Shown piece by piece: positions 8,736-17,566 of a stretch of 64,000 bases of DNA. Source of the DNA: Paracoccaceae bacterium (GTDB taxonomy: Bacteria > Pseudomonadota > Alphaproteobacteria > Rhodobacterales > Rhodobacteraceae); the NCBI GenBank assembly GCA_021741245.1, contig JAIOYF010000001.1, forward strand, positions 310,001-374,000, read 5' to 3'. A program made the position numbers and the translations under genes. The notes beneath the pieces were generated by a model. It saw nothing but the letters and a program-made list of their open reading frames with translations, was not told the DNA's origin and searched no databases. The stretch's first letter is position 1. Every line of letters begins with the position of its first letter.

Positions 8736-9748
8736 TCGAAAACACCCATCACGCGACCAAACAGCATAAAGGCGCGGGCTGTTCGTGTATCGGCCAACTC
8801 GGCCAATTCGCTGTCAGTCGCATTTTGTTCAAAAGCGTGCAATGTGCGGTCGAATGTCCGCAAGAAATGATGGCCCGCATCACGAAACACCGGATCTTCG
8901 CGCATCCGTCCCGCCGTCAGCGCCAGTGAGGACCGATCCCGCACCCCCCCGACAGAAGACACGCCGGGTCCACGCTCGCCTGCTGCGAATCGACGCCAGA
9001 CTTCGGGACGTGCGCGGTCTGGTCGCAGATCGTCCATATAGATGCCCTCTTGGCTCAGCAGGGTCAGCACGTCTTGTGCTGCGCGGATCAGCTTTGCGAC
9101 CTCACGATCATCGAGGGCAAGTCGCAGGGCACGAAAGCCCTCGCGGTCATCGGGGTTCTCGGGAAACTGCAGCGCCTTGACGAAATCCGAAACGGACAGT
9201 GGCGGGCGCAATGCTTCGGCAGGTGTGCCCAAGGCAAGGGCTGGCTGTTCGTCGGCGGCCGAAGCAGGCAATGGCGCAACAAGGGCGGCCTTGCGATCCG
9301 CTGATGGCACGGACAGCCCCGAATCCCGTCGCGTTGTAAAGCGTGCCAGCGTCGTTTCTGTTTGCTTGGCCGCAAGCGCCAACTCGTCCAGCTTTTTCTC
9401 GACCGACGGCTTTATGCCTGCAGCGTTCGTTTGCTGGTTTGCGATATAGGCATTGCGCATTGCATCGACCGAGACTTGCAATCTTGCCGCCTCGTCCCGC
9501 AAAATCTTGACCGAATTCAAGGTTGTCGCCGCCGCCCAGATCAAGGCAAGGGGCAAGAACACGACCAGAAGGGTCATGACAAGGCCAAGCGTTCCCGTGC
9601 TTTCGGGGGCGCGCAAGATATAGGCGACCACAGCCACCACCCAGACAATAGCCAGAAGGGCCGCGACGATCTCTGTCGCGGAAATGCCGCGCTCAGCCGC
9701 GCGGGCATAGATGCCAAGGTCGATAGATTTTTCGTCGCGTTCGGGCAT
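8732..9748 (-). CDS. Conserved membrane protein with coiled coil, unknown function
   Basis: A 338-residue protein with two adjacent transmembrane helices near the N-terminus (VAALLAIVWVVAVVAYIL and LGLVMTLLVVFLPLALIW). A helical, Gln/Ala/Lys-rich stretch likely to form a coiled coil follows (DEAARLQVSVDAMRNAYI to KKLDELALAAKQTETTLA). After a Pro/Ala linker there is a conserved-looking C-terminal helical domain of about 160 residues (FVKALQFPENPDDREGFRAL onward). I recognise no named family. It sits 24 bases downstream of greA on the same strand, so co-transcription is likely. Confidence 0.8.
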   Translation of the reverse strand: MPERDEKSIDLGIYARAAERGISATEIVAALLAIVWVVAVVAYILRAPESTGTLGLVMTLLVVFLPLALIWAAATTLNSVKILRDEAARLQVSVDAMRNAYIANQQTNAAGIKPSVEKKLDELALAAKQTETTLARFTTRRDSGLSVPSADRKAALVAPLPASAADEQPALALGTPAEALRPPLSVSDFVKALQFPENPDDREGFRALRLALDDREVAKLIRAAQDVLTLLSQEGIYMDDLRPDRARPEVWRRFAAGERGPGVSSVGGVRDRSSLALTAGRMREDPVFRDAGHHFLRTFDRTLHAFEQNATDSELAELADTRTARAFMLFGRVMGVFD

Positions 9749-9772
9749 AGACCCTTTTTCCGTTGCAAGAGG

Positions 9773-10243
9773 TCAGATGTAACGGATGCTTACCACTTCA
9801 TAGCCGCGATCCCCGCCGGGCGTCTTTACTTCGACACTGTCGCCTTCGTCCTTGCCGATCAAGGCACGGGCAAGGGGGGACCGAATATTCAGCAAACCGC
9901 GTTCGATATCGGCTTCGGTTTCTCCGACAATCCGATAGGTCTTTTCCTCATCCGTGTCTTCGTCAACCAAAACGACGGTGGCCCCGAACTTGATCGAACC
10001 AGACAGCTTTGACGGATCGATCACCTCGGCCAGCGACAATATGCCTTCCAGCTCCTTGATCCGGCCTTCAATGAAAGACTGTTTTTCGCGCGCTGCATGA
10101 TATTCGGCGTTTTCGGACAAATCACCGTGCTCACGCGCTTCGGAAATTGCGCGGATCACGGCAGGGCGTTCTATCGACTTCAGGGTTTTAAGTTCTTCGT
10201 CCAAAGCAATGAACCCACCACGGGTCATAGGAATTTTTTCCAT
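9773..10243 (-). CDS. greA: Transcription elongation factor GreA
   Basis: Rescues backtracked RNA polymerase by stimulating transcript cleavage in the secondary channel. The 156-residue protein begins [19 protein letters not shown]. The coiled-coil tip carries the acidic residues ([20 protein letters not shown]), and a C-terminal FKBP-like domain ends [20 protein letters not shown]. The ATG at 10243 gives the standard GreA length; upstream in-frame codons include a hairpin region and are rejected. Confidence 0.97.
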   Translation of the reverse strand: MEKIPMTRGGFIALDEELKTLKSIERPAVIRAISEAREHGDLSENAEYHAAREKQSFIEGRIKELEGILSLAEVIDPSKLSGSIKFGATVVLVDEDTDEEKTYRIVGETEADIERGLLNIRSPLARALIGKDEGDSVEVKTPGGDRGYEVVSIRYI

Positions 10244-10264
10244 CGTATCATCCACGAAAAGGCA

Positions 10265-10293
10265 GGCCACGGTCCCTGAAAAGGACCATGGCC
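10265..10293. promoter_or_regulatory. Hairpin in the greA leader
   Basis: GGCCACGGTCC (10265-10275) can pair with GGACCATGGCC (10283-10293) across a 7-base loop with one mismatch. It lies 22 bases upstream of the greA ATG on the minus strand. No T-run follows in the greA direction, so a simple terminator is unlikely; a leader structure affecting translation or mRNA stability is possible. Confidence 0.45.
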
Positions 10294-10524
10294 CGCATGT
10301 TGTTCCCAATACCCAAACGGATGCGTCGCGCAAATGCAAGGGGAATGGCGCGTGAAAGCGGCGGCTTGTCGCCTGTAGGAAAGAAAATTACTGAAATGCT
10401 GCGATGCGGAAACGTGATGTTGCGTCATGGTTGACCGCGCCCTTCCCATGGGGCAATGACAGGCGCAGAAAATTTGGGAATCCGGGTGTGCGAAAAGGTG
10501 CATCCTATCGCAAGGAACACAAGA

Positions 10525-12174
10525 ATGAGCCACATCGTGCGCGAGAAGATGGAGTATGACGTTGTGATCGTTGGCGCAGGCCCTGCCGGGCTGTCTGCGG
10601 CGATCCGTCTGAAACAACTCGACAGTGATCTTTCGGTCGTGGTGCTTGAAAAAGGTTCCGAGGTGGGAGCCCATATCTTGTCGGGCGCGGTGCTGGACCC
10701 ATCGGGGCTAGATGTCCTGCTGCCCGACTGGCGCAAGATGGATGCCCCGATCAAGACACAGGTCGTGGAAGACAACTTTTACATGCTTGGGCCCGCAGGT
10801 CAGGTGCGGATCCCGAATTTCCCGATGCCGCCCCTGATGAACAACCACGGCAATTACATCGTCTCGATGGCCAATGTCTGCCGCTGGATGGCTGGCGTGG
10901 CCGAGGGTCTGGGCGTCGAGATATTTCCCGGCATGTCGTGCAGCGAAGTGGTTTACGACGGCGACCGCGTGGCTGGTGTGGTGGCGGGCGAGTTTGGCCT
11001 TGACCCCGCAACGGGCGAGCCGGGCCCGGCCTATGAGCCGGGGATGGAGCTTTTGGGCAAATACGTCTTCTTGTCCGAGGGCGTTCGCGGCAGCCTCGCC
11101 AAACAAGTGATGGCGAAATACGATCTGTCCAAGGGGCATGAGCCGCAGAAATTCGGCCTTGGCATGAAGGAAATCTGGGAAATCGACCCCGAAAAACACC
11201 GGCTTGGCACTGTGACCCACACCATGGGTTGGCCGCTGGGATCGAACGCGGGTGGTGGATCGTTCATCTACCACCTTGAAAACAATCAGGTCTATGTGGG
11301 TTTCGTGGTTCACCTGAACTACCAAAACCCGCATCTTTATCCCTATATGGAATTCCAGCGGTTCAAACATCATCCCATGGTCGCCGACTTGCTGAAAGGC
11401 GGCAAACGTGTGGCTTACGGCGCGCGCGCCATTTCCGAGGGCGGCTGGCAGTCGATGCCCAAGATGGTGGCACCCGGCGTGGCACTGCTGGGCTGTTCGG
11501 TCGGTATGGTCAACGTGCCGCGCATCAAGGGCAATCACAACGCGATGCTGTCGGGCAAGGCGGCGGCTGAGGCAGCACATGCTGCCATCAAAGCGGGTCG
11601 TCAGGGCGACGAGTTGACCGCCTATGAGGCCGATGTGCGGGAAGGTGCGATTGGTCGTGATTTGAAAAAGGTGCGCAACGTCAAGCCGCTTTGGTCAAAA
11701 TATGGGCTTGTCGCCAGCCTTTTGGGCGGCGGGATCGACATGTGGACCAATACACTTGGGTTCAGCCTGTTTGGCACGCTGGGTCATGGCAAGACCGACG
11801 CCGCCGCGACTGGCCTTGCTGCCGATTTCGCCCCGATTGCCTATCCAAAGCCCGATGGCAAGCTGTCCTTTGATCGGCTGACCAACGTTGCCTACAGCTT
11901 TACCAACCATGATGAGGCGCAGCCTGCGCACCTGAAGCTGAAGGACCCCTCGATCCCGATCTCGGTCAACCTGCCGAAATATGCCGAACCTGCGCAGCGC
12001 TATTGCCCTGCGGGCGTATATGAAGTTGTCTCGGACGAGGGGAAAGACCCCCGCTTTGTCATCAACTTCCAGAACTGTGTGCATTGCAAGACATGCGACA
12101 TCAAGGATCCAAGCCAGAACATCAACTGGACAACCCCGCAGGGCGCGGGCGGTCCGAACTATCCGAACATGTGA
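10525..12174 (+). CDS. Electron-transfer flavoprotein:ubiquinone oxidoreductase
   Basis: A peripheral inner-membrane FAD/[4Fe-4S] enzyme that passes electrons from reduced ETF (fatty and amino acid oxidation) to ubiquinone. The 549-residue protein has the FAD loop YDVVIVGAGPAGLSAAIRL near the N-terminus. The C-terminal iron-sulfur segment reads RYCPAGVYEV then FQNCVHCKTCDIKDPSQNIN, giving the four Cys cluster ligands. The ATG at 10525 (AAGGA upstream) matches the family N-terminus. The stop overlaps the next gene's start (TGATG). Confidence 0.96.
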   Translation: MSHIVREKMEYDVVIVGAGPAGLSAAIRLKQLDSDLSVVVLEKGSEVGAHILSGAVLDPSGLDVLLPDWRKMDAPIKTQVVEDNFYMLGPAGQVRIPNFPMPPLMNNHGNYIVSMANVCRWMAGVAEGLGVEIFPGMSCSEVVYDGDRVAGVVAGEFGLDPATGEPGPAYEPGMELLGKYVFLSEGVRGSLAKQVMAKYDLSKGHEPQKFGLGMKEIWEIDPEKHRLGTVTHTMGWPLGSNAGGGSFIYHLENNQVYVGFVVHLNYQNPHLYPYMEFQRFKHHPMVADLLKGGKRVAYGARAISEGGWQSMPKMVAPGVALLGCSVGMVNVPRIKGNHNAMLSGKAAAEAAHAAIKAGRQGDELTAYEADVREGAIGRDLKKVRNVKPLWSKYGLVASLLGGGIDMWTNTLGFSLFGTLGHGKTDAAATGLAADFAPIAYPKPDGKLSFDRLTNVAYSFTNHDEAQPAHLKLKDPSIPISVNLPKYAEPAQRYCPAGVYEVVSDEGKDPRFVINFQNCVHCKTCDIKDPSQNINWTTPQGAGGPNYPNM

Positions 12175-12602
12175 TGAACGGACCCGCCGCGGAAGATATC
12201 GTTCTGTTTGTCGAAAACCGTTACGGCCAGCGCCTTTCCACGGTTGAGCAGGCGGATGTCTTGCGCGCCCTTGATCTGGATGGCGCAGAGGCGGCGGCAT
12301 TTATGGCAGCCTTCGCGCAGGAGTTCCGGGTGGAGATGGCGGGCTTTGAAGCCCCGTTCCATCACCGCGATGACGGGCGGGCGGGCAGGTTCGGTTGGCC
12401 CGTTCCGGTGCCGATGTTGTTCGGGGTGCGTTTGCCTATTCCCGTCAGCACATTGGCCCTTGCGGCGCAAAAGGGCATATGGCCCGTGCGCTATCCTTAC
12501 CTTCGGCCTGTCCCTGTGCGGGACTGGGTGAATTGGGCCATTGTCTTGATTGCCCTGCCGCTCTTTGTGGCCGCGCTGATTTTCGTGTGGCGTGCCATTT
12601 GA
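12174..12602 (+). CDS. DUF1493-like (acyl-carrier-like) protein with C-terminal membrane helix
   Basis: A 142-residue protein whose start is fused to the ETF:quinone oxidoreductase stop in TGATG. Residues 1-60 (AEDIVLFVENRYGQRLST to DLDGAEAAAFMAAFAQEF) resemble DUF1493 proteins, which have an acyl-carrier-protein-like helical fold. The usual ACP motif DSL is replaced by LDGAE, so no phosphopantetheine Ser is evident. A basic and aromatic middle precedes one C-terminal transmembrane helix (WVNWAIVLIALPLFVAALIF). The function is unknown; the coupling suggests a link to the upstream enzyme, which is inference. Confidence 0.7.
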   Translation: MNGPAAEDIVLFVENRYGQRLSTVEQADVLRALDLDGAEAAAFMAAFAQEFRVEMAGFEAPFHHRDDGRAGRFGWPVPVPMLFGVRLPIPVSTLALAAQKGIWPVRYPYLRPVPVRDWVNWAIVLIALPLFVAALIFVWRAI

Positions 12603-12698
12603 CAATTGCGCGATCTGGTCGCTGATTGGCTGGCTGCCATTGCCTAGTGCACAGGCGGGGGTTAGCTTGTCCTCAACTGGCTCGGAGAGTAAAAGCGC

Positions 12699-14429
12699 AT
12701 GACCCCATTCTTTCGCCGTTCCCTTGTTGCCTTGGCCTTGGTGCCGTTTTGCTTGGCAGGGCCACAAACTGCGCTGTCGCAGGCGGTTGAAGGCCGCGCA
12801 GATGCGGGGGCCTATTTGGCGGCGCGATCTGCGGCTGTGAACAACAGCTACCGTGAGGGGACATTTTGGTTCGAACGCGCCTTGGCGTCAGATCCTCAGA
12901 ACATAGCGTTGCTGGATGGCGCGGTGATTTCCTACCTCGGCGCAGGCGAGATGGACAAGGCGGCCGAGGTTGCCCAGACCCTGATCGCTCAGGGCGGGCG
13001 CAGCATCGGTGCCAACATCGCCATTCTTGCCAAGCAAACAAAGGAAGGCGCTTTTGATTCCATCCTAAGCGCCCCATCAGAACGGGCGATTGGCAATCTG
13101 CTGGATAATCTGGTGAAAGCCTGGGCTGAATTTGGCAATGGCCGCATGACCGAAGCCGTCGCCGCCTTTGACGCCATTGCACAGACCGATGGGCTAAAGG
13201 CCTTTGGCCTGTATCACAAGGCGCTCGCCCTTGCGGCCGTTGGCGATTTTGAGGCGGCGAATGATATTTTGATCGGCAAGGCGGCTGGCCCCTTGGTGGT
13301 CAATCGCCGGGGCGTGATCGCACATGTCCAGATTCTGAGCCAGCTTGAGAAATTTGCCGAAGCGTCGGCTTTGCTGGACCGCAGTTTTGGAACCGATCCT
13401 GACGCAGAGCTTGACCTGATGCGGCAAAGCCTTGCTGCGGGCAAACCTTTGCCTTTTGACGTGGTGACATCGGCCAGTGACGGGGTTTCGGAAGTGTTCT
13501 TTACCGTGGCCGCAGCGCTGAATGGTGAGGCAGAGCCGGGCTACACCCTGCTTTATGCCCGCGCGGCGGCTTATCTGAACCCAAGGCACACCGACTCCAT
13601 TCTGATGACCGCCAAGCTGCTGCAACAGCTGGATCAGCCGGTTTTGGCGGCCGAGGCCTTTGCCTCGATCCCGGCAGATAACCCGTCTTTCTATGCGGCC
13701 GAGATTGGCCGCGCAGAGGCCTTGTTTGCCCAAGATGACAAGGCGGGTGCGCTTGCAGTTCTAGAAGCGCTTACAAAAAGCCATCCCGAGATTTCGGTCG
13801 TTCACATGGCCTATGGTGATGCCCTGCGGCGTGAGGACCAGTTTGGCGCCTCGGCGACCGCATATGACGCGGCCATTGCCCTGATCGCCGCCCCGGAAGA
13901 GCGCCATTGGGGAATGTTCTATTCCCGCGGTGTGGCCCATGAACGGTCAAGTCAATGGGACAAGGCCGAGGCAGATTTCCGCGAGGCATTGAAGCTGAAG
14001 CCGGACCAGCCGCAAGTGTTGAACTATCTGGGCTATAGCTTTGTGGATCGGGGCGAGAATCTGGACGAAGCCTTGGGAATGATCGAGCGCGCCGTCGCCG
14101 AGCGGCCCGATGCAGGCTATATCATCGACAGCTTGGCTTGGGCCTATTATCGCCTTGGCCGCTATCAGGATGCTGTCCCGCAGATGGAACGGGCAAGCCT
14201 GCTTGAACCCGTAGACCCGGTGGTGACAGACCACTTGGGGGATGTTTATTGGGCTGTCGGTCGGCAGCTTGAGGCACGGTTCCAATGGCGGCGCGCCCTG
14301 TCATTCGAGCCGCTGGAAAAGGATGCCGAGCGGATTCGTCGGAAATTGGAATTGGGGCTTGACATCGTGTTGAAAGAAGAAGGGGCGCCGCCCTTGAAGG
14401 CCATTGATGGCAGCAGCACTGGTAACTGA
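12699..14429 (+). CDS. Exported tetratricopeptide repeat protein
   Basis: A 576-residue protein with a signal peptide (MTPFFRRSLVALALVPFCLA, cleavage after ALSQA) and multiple helical TPR units through its length. The C-terminal set is clearest (FYSRGVAHERSSQWDKAEAD, then YLGYSFVDRGENLDEALGMI and AWAYYRLGRYQDAVPQMERA). It is probably a periplasmic or outer-membrane-associated scaffold; the partner is unknown. Its last 23 bases overlap the ispE start, an arrangement that couples the two genes without implying a shared function. Confidence 0.88.
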   Translation: MTPFFRRSLVALALVPFCLAGPQTALSQAVEGRADAGAYLAARSAAVNNSYREGTFWFERALASDPQNIALLDGAVISYLGAGEMDKAAEVAQTLIAQGGRSIGANIAILAKQTKEGAFDSILSAPSERAIGNLLDNLVKAWAEFGNGRMTEAVAAFDAIAQTDGLKAFGLYHKALALAAVGDFEAANDILIGKAAGPLVVNRRGVIAHVQILSQLEKFAEASALLDRSFGTDPDAELDLMRQSLAAGKPLPFDVVTSASDGVSEVFFTVAAALNGEAEPGYTLLYARAAAYLNPRHTDSILMTAKLLQQLDQPVLAAEAFASIPADNPSFYAAEIGRAEALFAQDDKAGALAVLEALTKSHPEISVVHMAYGDALRREDQFGASATAYDAAIALIAAPEERHWGMFYSRGVAHERSSQWDKAEADFREALKLKPDQPQVLNYLGYSFVDRGENLDEALGMIERAVAERPDAGYIIDSLAWAYYRLGRYQDAVPQMERASLLEPVDPVVTDHLGDVYWAVGRQLEARFQWRRALSFEPLEKDAERIRRKLELGLDIVLKEEGAPPLKAIDGSSTGN

Positions 14430-15252
14430 AACCGCCCGCGCCAAGATAAATCTGTGCCTTCATGTCACCGGGCGGCGGGCGGATGGTTACCATCTGCTTG
14501 ACAGCCTTGTCGGCTTTGCGGATTTCGGCGATGAAATCAATGTGGCACCTGCCAAGACCTTGAGCCTGAGCATCGAGGGGCCTCAGGCTGAGGGGCTGAG
14601 TGCGGGGGACGACAACCTTGTGCTGCGGGCCGCGCGCTTTCTTGATCCGCAGGGCACGGCTGAGATCACCTTGATCAAGCGCCTTCCTGTTGCCTCGGGG
14701 ATCGGGGGAGGGTCGGCTGATGCAGCCGCAACTTTGCGCGCCCTTTCGCGGCTTTGGAACATCCCGCTGCCCGCACCGGAACACACGGCCAAACTGGGGG
14801 CGGATGTGCCCGCGTGCCTGATGGGCCTGCCCCTTAGAATGCAGGGGATTGGTGAGGTCTTGAGCGCGGCACCGCCTATCCCTGCGCTTGACCTGCTGCT
14901 GGTCAATCCCGGTGTGGCCGTCGCAACTCCGGCAGTGTTTTCGGGACTATGCAAGCGGGACAACCCGGCCCTTGCACCAAGTTGGCCACCCTTTGTGGAT
15001 GCGAAAACCTTTTGCGATTGGCTGGCTTGTCAACGCAATGACCTGCAGCCCCCCGCGATCGCCTTGGCACCGGTCATCGGCACGGCACTTGCGCTGTTGC
15101 GGGATACCGATTGCCTGTTTGCAGGCATGTCAGGATCGGGCGCGACCTGCTTTGCGCTTTACCCGCCAGACGGTCGACGCGCCAAAGCGGCCAAGGCACT
15201 GGTCCATGCAAGGCAACCGAACTGGTGGGCGGTGGACGGACGGCTTAGCTGA
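14407..15252 (+). CDS. ispE: 4-diphosphocytidyl-2-C-methyl-D-erythritol kinase
   Basis: An ATP-dependent GHMP kinase of the non-mevalonate isoprenoid pathway. Of the 281 residues, the N-terminus has ARAKINLCLHVTGRRADGYH, the ATP loop is LPVASGIGGGSADAAATL, and motif 3 near the C-terminus is AGMSGSGATCFALY. A TTG three bases upstream is an alternative start, but the ATG at 14407 is preferred. It overlaps the TPR gene at its start and the convergent polyprenyl synthase gene by eight bases at its end, and both neighbours fit isoprenoid supply. Confidence 0.96.
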   Translation: MAAALVTETARAKINLCLHVTGRRADGYHLLDSLVGFADFGDEINVAPAKTLSLSIEGPQAEGLSAGDDNLVLRAARFLDPQGTAEITLIKRLPVASGIGGGSADAAATLRALSRLWNIPLPAPEHTAKLGADVPACLMGLPLRMQGIGEVLSAAPPIPALDLLLVNPGVAVATPAVFSGLCKRDNPALAPSWPPFVDAKTFCDWLACQRNDLQPPAIALAPVIGTALALLRDTDCLFAGMSGSGATCFALYPPDGRRAKAAKALVHARQPNWWAVDGRLS

Positions 15253-16261
15253 TCCGTTCGACCACATAATCTGCAAGGTCATGCAGCATGTGACGCAGCG
15301 GGTGATCTGGCAGCACGTGCAAGGCCTGTCGCGCCGTTTCAACCCACATCAGGGCATCGTGCCGCGCGGCCTCCATCGCGCCATGGCGTGCCATGATCGC
15401 GCGGGCCTGCTCCAGATCGCCGTCGTTCTGATTGCCCTTTTCGATCACACGCACCCAAAAGGCGCGCTCTTCTTCATTGGCCAGTGCGACCGCCTTGATC
15501 ACGGGCAGGGTCACCTTGCGTTCGCGAAAATCATCGCCGGTGTTCTTGCCGATGGCCCCATCAGACACGCCATAATCCAAGAGGTCATCAACGATCTGGA
15601 AGGCCACGCCCAAGGCATCACCATAGACGAAAAGGGCACGCACCTGTTCCTCTGGTGCGCCCGCGATCACGCCGCCCACTTCGGTAGCGGCCGAAAACAG
15701 CGCGGCTGTCTTGCCCCGCACCACTTGCAGATAGACCGCTTCATCGGTGCGCAAGTCCTGCGCGGCCGTCAATTGCAACACCTCACCTTCGGCAATGGTG
15801 GCCGAGGCATTGGCGAGGATATCCAGAACCCGCAACGACCCCGTTTCCACCATCAACTGAAAGCTGCGCGAAAACAGATAGTCGCCGACCAGAACGCTTG
15901 ATTTGTTGTCCCAAAGCAAGTTCGCGGTCGGGCGGCCCCGGCGGCGCTTGCTTTCGTCCACCACATCGTCATGCAACAAGGTTGCCGTGTGAATGAATTC
16001 CACCGTGGCGGCCAAATGCACGTGATAGGGCCCGTCATAGCCACACAGCCGCGCGGCGGCCAGGGTCAGCATCGGGCGCAGACGCTTGCCGCCTGCCTCC
16101 ACCAGATGCGCGGTCACCTGCGGAATGCGGGGGGCATGTTTGCTTGCCATGCGTTCGCGGATCAGCACCGACACCTGCGCCATGTCATCGGCCAGCCATT
16201 CGGCCAGCTGATCATGGGGCTTTTGTGCCGCTTGTCGTTCCGATGCTTGATCCAAGCCCAT
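15245..16261 (-). CDS. Long-chain polyprenyl diphosphate synthase (octa/decaprenyl)
   Basis: Elongates farnesyl diphosphate with isopentenyl diphosphate to make the ubiquinone side chain. The 338-residue protein has both aspartate-rich motifs: first TATLLHDDVVDESKRRRGRP and second AFQIVDDLLDYG, plus GGKRLRPMLTL. The chain length is not decided by eye; Rhodobacteraceae normally make ubiquinone-10. It is convergent with ispE, with an eight-base overlap. Confidence 0.93.
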   Translation of the reverse strand: MGLDQASERQAAQKPHDQLAEWLADDMAQVSVLIRERMASKHAPRIPQVTAHLVEAGGKRLRPMLTLAAARLCGYDGPYHVHLAATVEFIHTATLLHDDVVDESKRRRGRPTANLLWDNKSSVLVGDYLFSRSFQLMVETGSLRVLDILANASATIAEGEVLQLTAAQDLRTDEAVYLQVVRGKTAALFSAATEVGGVIAGAPEEQVRALFVYGDALGVAFQIVDDLLDYGVSDGAIGKNTGDDFRERKVTLPVIKAVALANEEERAFWVRVIEKGNQNDGDLEQARAIMARHGAMEAARHDALMWVETARQALHVLPDHPLRHMLHDLADYVVERIS

Positions 16262-16314
16262 CCCCTGTCGCTCCGCTCTCGCTTTTTCCCCTGCATCACC
16301 CTAAGTCTTGATGC

Positions 16315-16530
16315 ATGAAAGAGCTCTTGCGCACAAATGACCTCACGGTGATCGCCTATGCACAGGCCCTGCTTCAGGGCGAGGGTATAGCGACCTTTGA
16401 AATGGACGTCCACATGAGCATCCTCGATGGCTCTTTGGGCATTTTGCCACGTCGGCTGATGGTTCGCGATCAAGACCATTTCATGGCCTCGGTTGTCTTG
16501 CGCGACAATGACATTCCCACCGGTCAGTGA
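16315..16530 (+). CDS. DUF2007 domain protein
   Basis: A 71-residue protein (MKELLRTNDLTVIAYAQALL to RRLMVRDQDHFMASVVLR) matching the small DUF2007 'putative signal-transducing' family, whose function is unknown. It starts 53 bases from the divergent polyprenyl synthase gene and ends 10 bases before the methyltransferase, with which it probably forms an operon. Confidence 0.85.
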   Translation: MKELLRTNDLTVIAYAQALLQGEGIATFEMDVHMSILDGSLGILPRRLMVRDQDHFMASVVLRDNDIPTGQ

Positions 16531-16540
16531 CGGAACCGCC

Positions 16541-17299
16541 ATGTTTGCCCCAGATGCCCTTTCAGATGACAAATTCCTATGCGGCAAGCTGCAGCTTTTG
16601 CAACCCATTCGCGGCTATCGCGCGGCGACCGACCCTGTCTTGTTGGCCGCCGCCTGCCCGGCTGTGGCGGGTCAAAGGGTATTGGACATCGGTTGCGGTG
16701 CCGGAGCGGCCGCACTTTGCCTTGGTTGGCGTGTTCCGGGCCTGTTTCTGGCCGGGCTGGAGGTGCAACCCGACTATGCCGACCTTGCGCGGCGCAACGG
16801 GCAGCGAAACCAGATTGATCTGACGGTTCATGAGGGTGATCTGCGCCAGATGCCCAAGGATCTGCGGACCGAATTCGATCACGTCATCACCAACCCACCC
16901 TACTACCCGCCCGCGGGCACGCCCTCTCCCGTGGCGGGCAGGGCCATCGCCATGCAGGTTGACCTGTCGCTTGGTGACTGGGTGGAGGCTTGCGTGCGGC
17001 GACTGGCCGCAGGGGGGTATTTGACGATGATCTGTGGTGCGGATGGTTTGCCGGATGCTTTGCGGGGCTTAGGCCAAAAAATGGGGGCAATTTCGGTGTT
17101 GCCTTTGGCCCCGCGCGACGGGCAACCCGCCCGTCGGGTGATCATACAGGCGCAAAAAGGCCGTAAATCGCCCTTTCGTCTCTTGCCATCGTTCATCCTT
17201 CACAAGGGTCAAAGCCACGACGGAGACCGCGAAAGCTATACGCCATCGGCTGATCTGGTTCTGCGGCAGGGGGCCGCGATCTTCGGACTTTTGCGCTAA
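16541..17299 (+). CDS. SAM-dependent methyltransferase, TrmN6-like (tRNA1Val A37-N6)
   Basis: A 252-residue class I methyltransferase with motif I VLDIGCGAGAAALCLGW and the N6-adenine-type catalytic motif ITNPPYYPP. This combination, and the N-terminal CGKLQLLQPIRGYRAATDPV, resemble the TrmN6/YfiC group that methylates N6 of A37 in tRNA1(Val). RNA specificity is inferred from family only. The start at 16541 is chosen because the first residues match the family and the frame upstream overlaps DUF2007. Confidence 0.88.
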   Translation: MFAPDALSDDKFLCGKLQLLQPIRGYRAATDPVLLAAACPAVAGQRVLDIGCGAGAAALCLGWRVPGLFLAGLEVQPDYADLARRNGQRNQIDLTVHEGDLRQMPKDLRTEFDHVITNPPYYPPAGTPSPVAGRAIAMQVDLSLGDWVEACVRRLAAGGYLTMICGADGLPDALRGLGQKMGAISVLPLAPRDGQPARRVIIQAQKGRKSPFRLLPSFILHKGQSHDGDRESYTPSADLVLRQGAAIFGLLR

Positions 17300-17398
17300 G
17301 TCTAACCGAAAGGATAGGGCGATCTGGATTATTTAGGGCGACACGACTCAGGCTTTGTGATGTGATTGTCATATTCGACCCATCACAGGAGGTATACG

Positions 17399-17566
17399 AT
17401 GACTGTCGCTTCGCATCTGCAGGAACTGCGCCGCAAGCATGACCATCTCTCGGATATGGTGGAGCAAGCTCAGCGCAGCCCCGCGTCGGATGCCCTGAAG
17501 ATTGCCGATCTCAAGAAACAGAAACTCCGGCTCAAAGAGGAAATCACCCGCCTGTCACAGGGCTAA
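17399..17566 (+). CDS. DUF465 / YdcH family small protein
   Basis: A 55-residue, highly charged, all-helical protein (SHLQELRRKHDHLSDMVEQA then IADLKKQKLRLKEEITRL) typical of the DUF465 coiled-coil hairpin family of unknown function. A strong AGGAGG Shine-Dalgarno lies 6 bases before the ATG at 17399, which rules out the longer upstream frame. Its stop overlaps the stop of the convergent EamA gene by four bases. Confidence 0.92.
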   Translation: MTVASHLQELRRKHDHLSDMVEQAQRSPASDALKIADLKKQKLRLKEEITRLSQG

